Of a stretch of DNA of 64,000 nt, positions 58,234 to 64,000 are shown piece after piece (position 1 is the stretch's first letter; every line of letters starts with the position of its first letter). This stretch comes from an uncultured Oscillibacter sp. GTDB lineage: Bacteria; Bacillota; Clostridia; Oscillospirales; Oscillospiraceae. Location of the stretch: assembly GCA_910583785.1 (NCBI GenBank), contig CAJTZK010000005.1, forward strand, positions 1-64,000. Direction: 5' to 3'. The position numbers and the translations under genes are program-made. The notes below the pieces were generated by a model, which saw only the letters and a list, made by a program, of their open reading frames with translations, had not been told where the DNA came from and ran no database searches.

Positions 58234-60993
58234 ATGGACTACAACAAAACCATCTGCCTGCCGAAGACCGACTTCCCCATGCGGGCGGGACTGCCCAAGC
58301 GGGAGCCGGAGATGCTCAAGCGCTGGGAGGACGAGGACATCTACCACGAGCTCCTCAAAAAGAACGAGGGCAAGCCCCTCTTCAACCTCCACGACGGCCC
58401 CCCGTTCTCCAACGGGTCCATCCACATGGGAACGGCCATGAACAAGGCCATCAAGGACATCATCACCCGGTCCTACGCCATGCGGGGGTACTACACCCCC
58501 TACATCCCCGGCTGGGACAACCACGGAATGCCCATCGAATCCGCCATCATCAAGGAAAACAAGCTGAACCACAAGGCCATGAGCATCCCCGAGTTCCGCT
58601 CCGCCTGCCATGACTTCGCCGCCCACTATGTGGACGTCCAGCGGGACGCCTTCAAGCGCATCGGCGTGGTGGGGGACTGGGACCACCCCTACCTCACCAT
58701 GGACCCCGGCTTTGAGGCCGAGGAGGTGAAGGTCTTCGGGGAGATGTACAAGAAGGGCTACATCTACAAGGGCCTGAAGCCCGTCTACTGGTGCCCCCAC
58801 GACGAGACTGCCCTGGCGGAGGCCGAGATCGAGTATCAGGAGGACCCCTGCACCACCGTCTATGTGAAATTCCCCATGCACGACGACCAGGGGAAACTGG
58901 GGGCCCTTGACAAGGAAACCCTCTTCTTCGTGATCTGGACCACCACCATCTGGACCCTCCCCGGCAACCTGGCCATCGCCCTGCACCCGTCTGAGAGCTA
59001 TGCCATTGTGAAGGCCCCCAACGGCGAGCACTATATCATGGCGGAGGCCCTGGTGGAGAAGGTGATGAAACTGGGCGGCTTCGACTCCTGGGAGGTCGCG
59101 GAGACCCATCCCGGCAGCTTCTTCGAAAATATGCTGGCGGACCACCCCTTCCTGCCGAAGACCAGCCGCCTGGTGCTGGCGGATTACGTCACCATGGATT
59201 CCGGCACGGGCTGCGTGCACACCGCCCCGGGCTTCGGCGCGGACGACTACCAGACCTGCAAGCGCTATGGCATGGACATGGTGGTCCCCGTGGACGACCA
59301 GGGCAGGCACACGGACTACGCCGGGAAGTACGTGGGAATGACCACGGACGAGAGCAACCCCGTCATCCTGGCGGACATGAAGGAGAGCGGCATGCTCTTC
59401 GCCTCTGAGGACATCGTCCACAGCTACCCCCACTGCTGGCGCTGCAAGAGCCCCATCATCTTCCGGGCCACGCCCCAGTGGTTCTGCTCCGTGGATTCCT
59501 TCAAGGACGAGGCCTGCGCCGCCGCCGACGAGGTCCGCTGGGTGCCCAAGTGGGGCATCGACCGGATGAAGTCCATGATCCGGGAGCGCTCCGACTGGTG
59601 CATTTCCCGCCAGCGCCGCTGGGGCCTGCCCATCCCCGTGGTCTACTGCCAGGACTGCGGCAAGCCCGTGGTGACGGACGGGACCATTGAGGCCATTTCC
59701 AAGCTCTTCGCCGCCGAGGGCTCCAACGCCTGGTTTGCCAAGGAGGCGGAGGAGATTCTTCCCGCCGGGTTCGCCTGCCCCCACTGCGGCGGGAAGTCCG
59801 GCTTTGAGAAGGAGACGGACACCCTGGACGGCTGGTTCGACTCCGGCTCCACCCACTACGCCGCCATGAAGAAGGACCAGGGCTTCTGGCCCGCCACCAT
59901 GTATATGGAGGGCCTGGACCAGTACCGGGGCTGGTTCCAGAGCTCCCTGCTCACCGCCGTGGGGGCTTTCGGCAAGGGCGCACCCTTCAAAGAATGCGTC
60001 ACCCACGGCTGGACCGTGGACGGCGAGGGCAAGGCCATGCACAAATCCGCCGGAAACGGCATGGACCCCGCCGAGGTGATTGACAAATACGGCGCGGACA
60101 TCCTGCGCCTCTGGGCGGCGAACACGGACTACCACGCCGACGTCCGCTGCTCCCACGAGATTTTCAAGCAGCTCTCCCAGAACTACCTGAAGTTCCGCAA
60201 CACCGCCCGGTACTGCCTGGGGAACCTGGACGGCTTCGACCCCAACCACCTGACCGCCCCCGGCGGGATGGAGGAGCTGGACCGCTGGGCCGTGACGCGG
60301 CTGAACGCCCTGATGGAGAAATGCTTTGCGGCCTACGACGAGTATGAGTTCCTGGCGGCCACCCACGCCGTCAACGACTTCTGCGTGGTGGACATGTCCA
60401 ACTTCTACCTGGACGTCATCAAGGACCGGCTCTACTGCGACGAGAAGGACGGGGCCCCCCGCCGCAGCGCCCAGACCGCCCTGTACCTGATCCTGGACAC
60501 CATGACCCGGATCATGGCCCCGGTCCTGGCCTTCACCTGTGACGAAATCTGGCAGGCCATGCCCCACCGGGAGGAGGACGACCCCCGGAACATCCTTTTC
60601 AACGACATGCACCAGCCCTTCACGGACTATGCCCTGGACGCCGCCGCCATGGAGCGCTGGGCCGTCATCGAGGCCCTGCGGGACCAGGTGAACGCCGCCC
60701 TGGAGGCCGCCCGGAGCGGGAAGAAGATCGGCAAGAGCCTGGAGGCCGCCGTCACCGTCACGGTGCCGGAGGCGGAGGGCTGGCTGGCGGAGGTGCCCAA
60801 CCTGGCGGACCTGCTCATCGTGTCCCAGGCCACGGTGAAGACCGGGGCCGGGCCCGCCGTGGAGGTGGCCAAGGCCGGAGGAGGCAAGTGTGAGCGGTGC
60901 TGGAAGGTCCTGCCCTCTGTGGGCTCCGATCCGGACCATCCCGCCCTGTGCCCCCGCTGCGCCGCGGCGGTGAAGAACCTTCCCCAGTTCTGA
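58234..60993 (+). CDS. ileS: Isoleucyl-tRNA synthetase
   Basis: 919 residues, class I. HIGH-like element in NGSIHMGTAMNK (about residue 60), the editing domain in the middle, the KMSKS-like GKAMHKSAGN (about 600), an anticodon-binding helical domain and a C-terminal zinc knuckle CERCW...CPRC. Matches the bacterial (mupirocin-sensitive type) IleRS by length and zinc tail. Start ATG 58234 with AAAGGAG. Controlled by the T-box at 57305. Confidence 0.98.
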   Translation: MDYNKTICLPKTDFPMRAGLPKREPEMLKRWEDEDIYHELLKKNEGKPLFNLHDGPPFSNGSIHMGTAMNKAIKDIITRSYAMRGYYTPYIPGWDNHGMPIESAIIKENKLNHKAMSIPEFRSACHDFAAHYVDVQRDAFKRIGVVGDWDHPYLTMDPGFEAEEVKVFGEMYKKGYIYKGLKPVYWCPHDETALAEAEIEYQEDPCTTVYVKFPMHDDQGKLGALDKETLFFVIWTTTIWTLPGNLAIALHPSESYAIVKAPNGEHYIMAEALVEKVMKLGGFDSWEVAETHPGSFFENMLADHPFLPKTSRLVLADYVTMDSGTGCVHTAPGFGADDYQTCKRYGMDMVVPVDDQGRHTDYAGKYVGMTTDESNPVILADMKESGMLFASEDIVHSYPHCWRCKSPIIFRATPQWFCSVDSFKDEACAAADEVRWVPKWGIDRMKSMIRERSDWCISRQRRWGLPIPVVYCQDCGKPVVTDGTIEAISKLFAAEGSNAWFAKEAEEILPAGFACPHCGGKSGFEKETDTLDGWFDSGSTHYAAMKKDQGFWPATMYMEGLDQYRGWFQSSLLTAVGAFGKGAPFKECVTHGWTVDGEGKAMHKSAGNGMDPAEVIDKYGADILRLWAANTDYHADVRCSHEIFKQLSQNYLKFRNTARYCLGNLDGFDPNHLTAPGGMEELDRWAVTRLNALMEKCFAAYDEYEFLAATHAVNDFCVVDMSNFYLDVIKDRLYCDEKDGAPRRSAQTALYLILDTMTRIMAPVLAFTCDEIWQAMPHREEDDPRNILFNDMHQPFTDYALDAAAMERWAVIEALRDQVNAALEAARSGKKIGKSLEAAVTVTVPEAEGWLAEVPNLADLLIVSQATVKTGAGPAVEVAKAGGGKCERCWKVLPSVGSDPDHPALCPRCAAAVKNLPQF

Positions 60994-61010
60994 GAGTCCC
61001 CAGGAAAACC

Positions 61011-61038
61011 AAAAGCCCCGCCGCAAGGCGGGGCTTTT
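61011..61038. terminator. Terminator after ileS
   Basis: AAAAGCCCCGCC-loop-GGCGGGGCTTTT, symmetrical, so it can serve both ileS and the opposing regulator gene at 61101. Confidence 0.9.
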
Positions 61039-61100
61039 CTGGCCGAAGGGCGCGCGGCTGGCACGGGCGGAGGAGGGGCGCGGGCGTTCCGCCGGGGTCC

Positions 61101-61361
61101 TTACTCCGGATAGGCCCCGTAGAAATCCGCCAGCATCTCCTCCACCCTCACGCCAAGGGCCCGGCAGAGGCAGGCCAGCTCGTAATCCGTGACAATCCGG
61201 GCGTTGTGCTCAATTTTGCTGATGCTCTGCTGGTCCATGTTGACGTTCATCACCTGGAGCCGGGCCACCAGCTGCTCCTGGGAGAGCCCCCGCAGCTTGC
61301 GGAAGTAGTGCAGCCGCCGGGAAATCACATTTTTGTTGTCATAGTAGTTAATTTTCTTCAT
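61101..61361 (-). CDS. XRE-family transcription regulator
   Basis: 86 residues: RRLHYFRKLRGLSQEQLVARL then VNMDQQSISKIEHNARIVTD, a helix-turn-helix with a slightly extended linker, and LACLCRALGVRVEEML. Divergent from the small gene at 61458. No clear operator found in the AT-rich spacer. Confidence 0.85.
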   Translation of the reverse strand: MKKINYYDNKNVISRRLHYFRKLRGLSQEQLVARLQVMNVNMDQQSISKIEHNARIVTDYELACLCRALGVRVEEMLADFYGAYPE

Positions 61362-61457
61362 AAAAAACCTACGTCAATATGATGTATTTTCTTGACTTTA
61401 GCATGGGGCATTTTCTGATATTATGGCATATAAACGTAATTAGAAAGGAGCGGGACG

Positions 61458-61712
61458 ATGAATTTTTGCGACACGATGCTGCGGAGCCTGCTGGAAAGCC
61501 TCCGGGCGGCCGCCGGGTTTGACAAGGAGGACATGGCGGACATGGCGGTGGAGCTGATGAAGGACGCCAGCTGCCGGGCCCTCCAGGAGATCCGGGAGGT
61601 GCTGGGGGACGACAGCCTGGAGGACCCGGAGTGCTTCTGGCGGATTGAGAAGATTGTGGGTATTTACGAAAAGCTGGGGTCCGACGGCGGCGGGCGGCAC
61701 GATTTCGGCTGA
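61458..61712 (+). CDS. Small protein of unknown function
   Basis: 84 residues, helical and acidic, start ATG 61458 with AAAGGAGCGGG. Repeated MADMAVELMKDA / ALQEIREVL pattern. Two acidic ends and no membrane segment. Family unknown. Confidence 0.72.
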   Translation: MNFCDTMLRSLLESLRAAAGFDKEDMADMAVELMKDASCRALQEIREVLGDDSLEDPECFWRIEKIVGIYEKLGSDGGGRHDFG

Positions 61713-61818
61713 GCTGGGTCCTCCGGAAAATTTTTGGATTTCCAGACAATTCCCCCCTTGCGCACCGGGAAAAGATGTGCTATACTAAACCTATTCTTGC
61801 GGTTAGGAGGAGCTAACT

Positions 61819-62364
61819 TTGCAGAAACGTACCCACACCCTTCTGGCCCAGACGCTGCTACGCAGCGGGACGGGCTTTTCCGCCCGGCGCTTTGAGCTGG
61901 CCTTCCTCTTCGGGTCCTTTCAGCCGGACGTCAACCCCCTCAGCTATTTGAAGGGTTCCCTGCACTACAACAAGCTCAAGGGCCATAACTACACGAATTC
62001 CCGGGCTTACATCAACACCAAGATTTTAAAGCTCCAGCACCGCCGGCGGTGGACCATGTGGCAGTACTATACCCTGGGTAAGCTGACCCACTACCTGGCC
62101 GACGCCTATACATACCCCCATAACCCGGACTACCCCGACACCATGCTGGACCATCACAACTACGAGACGGACTTCCGCCGCTTCATGCGGGGCTACCTGG
62201 CTCACCAGCACCTCCGCCGCCAGCAGGCCCGCCGGGACCTCATCGCCGCCCTGGAGGAGCTCCACGAGCAGTACATGGCCACCCGGGCCAGTATGCTCCG
62301 GGACGCCAACTATATCCTCAAGGCCACCAGCCTCTTAATGGCCGGGTGTTTGCCCGCCGCCTGA
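61819..62364 (+). CDS. Zinc-dependent phospholipase C-like protein
   Basis: 181 residues. Conserved His/Asp positions (RTHTLLAQ, FGSFQPDVNPL, GKLTHYLADAYTYPHN, DHHNYETDF) match the zinc phospholipase C / S1-P1 nuclease fold often seen as short uncharacterised clostridial proteins. There is no signal peptide, so a cytoplasmic hydrolase is likely and the substrate is unknown. TTG 61819 start with TTAGGAGG. Confidence 0.82.
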   Translation: MQKRTHTLLAQTLLRSGTGFSARRFELAFLFGSFQPDVNPLSYLKGSLHYNKLKGHNYTNSRAYINTKILKLQHRRRWTMWQYYTLGKLTHYLADAYTYPHNPDYPDTMLDHHNYETDFRRFMRGYLAHQHLRRQQARRDLIAALEELHEQYMATRASMLRDANYILKATSLLMAGCLPAA

Positions 62365-62365
62365 C

Positions 62366-62434
62366 CTACTTTTCTTGAAAGAAAAGTAGGCAAAAGAACT
62401 TTAGCTCGCTCTGGTTGTCTGGTGTTTGTCCGGG
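62366..62434. repeat. Repeat R3, copy 2
   Basis: CTACTTTTCTTGAAAGAAAAG hairpin (11 bp possible), then AAAAGAACTTTAGCTCGCTC and CTGGTGTTTGTCCGGG. Parallel blocks are at 32651-32720. May also end transcription of the phospholipase-like gene. Confidence 0.65.
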
Positions 62435-62539
62435 CCGGAGCGACGGCAACGCGGACCGGATTTGTGGGAAAGCACAAGCGGCCTCTGAGCAAAACATCAG
62501 CATTTGTAAGAACTCACAGTTTTCATTTCCCGAGCGTTG

Positions 62540-62548
62540 TGTTATGCT
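62540..62548 (+). promoter_or_regulatory. Extended -10 promoter of the aroF leader
   Basis: TGTTATGCT is an extended -10 (TG-N-TATGCT). A weak -35 TTTCAT lies 16 bp before the hexamer (62521-62526). Confidence 0.5.
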
Positions 62549-62582
62549 TTAAACATCTAAAGAGTCAAAGGGGAACCTGACC

Positions 62583-62684
62583 ATGACCGCCATTGCCCAT
62601 ACCGCTGAATACGGCTACTCCTACTTTAGCTTTACCTATTTTGGTAAGGCTTTTCGTGGTTTGGCTGGAACCGGGCGTGTGTGA
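62583..62684 (+). CDS. Aromatic attenuation leader peptide of aroF
   Basis: 33 codons, starting MTAIAHTAEYGYSYFSFTYF and ending GRV. Tyr is at 10, 12, 14 and 19; Phe at 15, 17, 20 and 24: eight aromatic codons in fifteen. An AGGGG ribosome site is 9 bp before the ATG. Directly after the aromatic codons, GGTTTGGCTG (62658-62667) is the exact complement of the 5' arm of the terminator. Likely role: ribosome stalling on Tyr/Phe codons when charged tRNA is short lets the antiterminator form and aroF be transcribed. Confidence 0.85.
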   Translation: MTAIAHTAEYGYSYFSFTYFGKAFRGLAGTGRV

Positions 62685-62752
62685 GCTTCCGGTCCTGATT
62701 CAGGACGCAGTGTACGAAGCGGCCCGCAGCCAAACCGGCTGCGGGCCTTTTT
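62658..62752 (+). promoter_or_regulatory. aroF attenuator (antiterminator and terminator)
   Basis: Terminator: GGCCCGCAGCC (62721-62731), 5-nt loop, GGCTGCGGGCC (62737-62747), five T. Antiterminator: GGTTTGGCTG (62658-62667) pairs perfectly over 10 bp with CAGCCAAACC (62727-62736), taking the loop and part of the 5' arm. The two structures exclude each other. A small hairpin GTCCTGATTCAGGAC lies between them (62692-62706). Confidence 0.85.
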
Positions 62753-62786
62753 GCATTTCAAAAATTTCGTTTAGGAGGAATCCGCT

Positions 62787-63803
62787 ATGATCGTCATTTT
62801 GAAGCACAACCCCAACCGGGACCAATTGGACAGCCTCATCTCCTGGCTCCAGGAAAAGGGCGTCACCATCCACACCAGCATCGGCGAGGCCAACACCATC
62901 CTGGGCCTGGTGGGGGACACCTCCAAGCTGGACATCGACCTCATCGCCGCCCTGGACATCGTCGAGGACGTGAAGCGGGTCCAGGAGCCCTACAAAAACG
63001 CCAACCGGAAGTTCCACCCGGAGGATACCGTCATCCCCGTGGGGAACACCCAGATCGGCGGCGGCACCCTGACCATCATGGCGGGCCCCTGCTCCGTGGA
63101 GAGCGAGGAGCAGGTGGTGGCCATTGCCAAGGCGGTGAAGGCCAGCGGGGCCACCATGCTCCGGGGCGGGGCCTTCAAGCCCCGGACCTCCCCCTACGCC
63201 TTCCAGGGCCTGGGGGCCACGGGCATCGAGTACCTGAAAGTGGCCCGGCAGGAGACGGGGCTCCCCATCGTGACAGAGCTGATGGACGTGACCCAGCTGC
63301 CGTTGTTCAAGGATGTGGACGTCATCCAGATCGGGGCCCGGAACATGCAGAACTTCGACCTCCTCAAGGCCGTGGGGCACCAGGACAAGCCCGTCATGAT
63401 TAAGCGGGGCATGTCCGCCACCTTTGAGGAGTGGCTGATGAGCGCCGAGTATGTCATGGCCAGCGGAAACGAGAATGTGATCCTCTGCGAGCGGGGGATC
63501 CGCACCTTTGAGAGCTACACCCGGAACACCCTGGACCTGTCCGCCATCCCGGTGATGCGCCAGCTCACCCACCTGCCCATCATCGTGGACCCCAGCCACG
63601 CCACAGGCAAGTACTGGCTGGTGGAGCCCATGGCCCGGGCCGCCGTGGCGGCGGGGACCGACGGGCTCCAGATTGAGGTCCACAACGACCCGGCCCATGC
63701 CCTGTGCGACGGGCCCCAGTCCCTGAAGCCGGAGGTCTTCGGCCCCCTGGCGAAGAAGCTTTTGAAGCTCCACGCCGTGATGCGGGAGCTGGACAACGAG
63801 TAA
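62787..63803 (+). CDS. aroF: 3-deoxy-7-phosphoheptulonate (DAHP) synthase, type I-beta
   Basis: First step of the shikimate pathway: condenses phosphoenolpyruvate with erythrose 4-phosphate. 338 residues: an N-terminal ferredoxin-like regulatory domain (about 1-68, the site of feedback control by Tyr/Phe or prephenate in relatives) and a TIM barrel with MAGPCSVESEEQ, RGGAFKPRTSPYAFQG, IQIGARNMQNFDLL and IIVDPSHATGKYW. Start ATG 62787 with TTAGGAGG. Preceded by an aromatic attenuator and followed 12 bp later by tyrA. Confidence 0.97.
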   Translation: MIVILKHNPNRDQLDSLISWLQEKGVTIHTSIGEANTILGLVGDTSKLDIDLIAALDIVEDVKRVQEPYKNANRKFHPEDTVIPVGNTQIGGGTLTIMAGPCSVESEEQVVAIAKAVKASGATMLRGGAFKPRTSPYAFQGLGATGIEYLKVARQETGLPIVTELMDVTQLPLFKDVDVIQIGARNMQNFDLLKAVGHQDKPVMIKRGMSATFEEWLMSAEYVMASGNENVILCERGIRTFESYTRNTLDLSAIPVMRQLTHLPIIVDPSHATGKYWLVEPMARAAVAAGTDGLQIEVHNDPAHALCDGPQSLKPEVFGPLAKKLLKLHAVMRELDNE

Positions 63804-63815
63804 GGAGGGCGGGGA

Positions 63816-64000
63816 ATGAACGTCGGCATTGTGGGCCTGGGGCTCATCGGCGGCTCCATGGCGAAAAGCGTCAAGGCCCGGACGGCCCACGCCGTCTACG
63901 GCGCGGACCTGGACCAGGAGACCATGGCCCTGGCCCGGATGAGCGGGGCCATCGACGGCCCCCTGACGGAGGAGAACCTGCCCCGGTGCGATTTGCTTCT
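63816..64000 (+). CDS. tyrA: Prephenate dehydrogenase, 5' part
   Basis: The first 61 codons of a gene cut by the window end. MNVGIVGLGLIGGSMAKSVK is the NAD-binding GxGxxG start of TyrA-type dehydrogenases, and YGADLDQETM follows as the next strand. Oxidises prephenate toward tyrosine. AAGGAGGGCGGGG precedes ATG 63816, 12 bp after aroF. The 3' end and any ACT domain are outside the window. Confidence 0.88.
   Translation, partial: MNVGIVGLGLIGGSMAKSVKARTAHAVYGADLDQETMALARMSGAIDGPLTEENLPRCDLL

Noticed and set aside
58012..61026. 1004-codon minus-strand frame opposite ileS
   Set aside because: Antisense of ileS with biased composition; ileS has all expected motifs.

Overview
The window looks like the replication-origin region of a GC-rich low-G+C-phylum (Firmicutes) anaerobe, most likely Clostridia, order Oscillospirales (Flavonifractor / Intestinimonas / Lawsonibacter type). 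This is inferred from the gene order dnaA-dnaN-yaaA-recF-remB-gyrB-gyrA, T-box leaders on tRNA synthetase genes, a single-chain GlyRS, GC-rich codon use and many lipoproteins with short Leu-rich signals. No species can be named from sequence alone.

Layout. 1-11.6 kb: a dispersed repeat, the dnaA promoter, dnaA, an oriC-like dnaA-dnaN spacer with DnaA boxes and an AT-rich stretch, then the replication/topology operon (dnaN, yaaA, recF, remB, gyrB, gyrA, rnhA) with small membrane or lipoprotein genes between. 11.8-19.1 kb (+): a tandem pair of unknown paralogues, nadE, a GH3 lipoprotein, a membrane protein, an AlaX-type editing protein and a DUF6881-like protein. 19.1-22.8 kb (-): an LtaS-like sulfatase and glyS with a T-box. 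23.2-24 kb (+): a Vat/CatB-like acetyltransferase behind a 26-codon ORF. 24-48.3 kb: a long minus-strand block with aspS, hisS (T-box), mgsA, a MinD-like ATPase, mscL-rsmG, an SLH protein, serS, parA-parB with parS sites, a GH13 enzyme, the elongasome genes PBP2-mreD-mreC-maf, dut, a U32 protease, zapA and degV. 48.7-55.1 kb (+): a second, divergent type IIA topoisomerase pair flanking two small DNA-binding proteins, then YitT and LUD proteins. 55.4-62.4 kb: a lipoprotein, tRNA-Gly(GCC), XRE regulators, an Ile T-box over an unknown gene plus ileS, and a phospholipase-like gene. 62.5-64 kb: an aromatic attenuation leader, aroF and the start of tyrA.

Most of the window is chromosome housekeeping: initiation, segregation (ParABS, with one parS-like site near recF and four around parAB), supercoiling, wall elongation and tRNA charging. 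The less ordinary parts are (i) two genes, recF and nadE, whose 3' ends are duplicated on both sides of a short non-coding insert with the same geometry; (ii) a dispersed ~120-bp repeat with two hairpins that covary between copies; (iii) a Tyr/Phe-rich leader peptide with a matching terminator/antiterminator upstream of aroF; (iv) two tandem unknown paralogues; and (v) the second topoisomerase locus with two DnaA boxes upstream.
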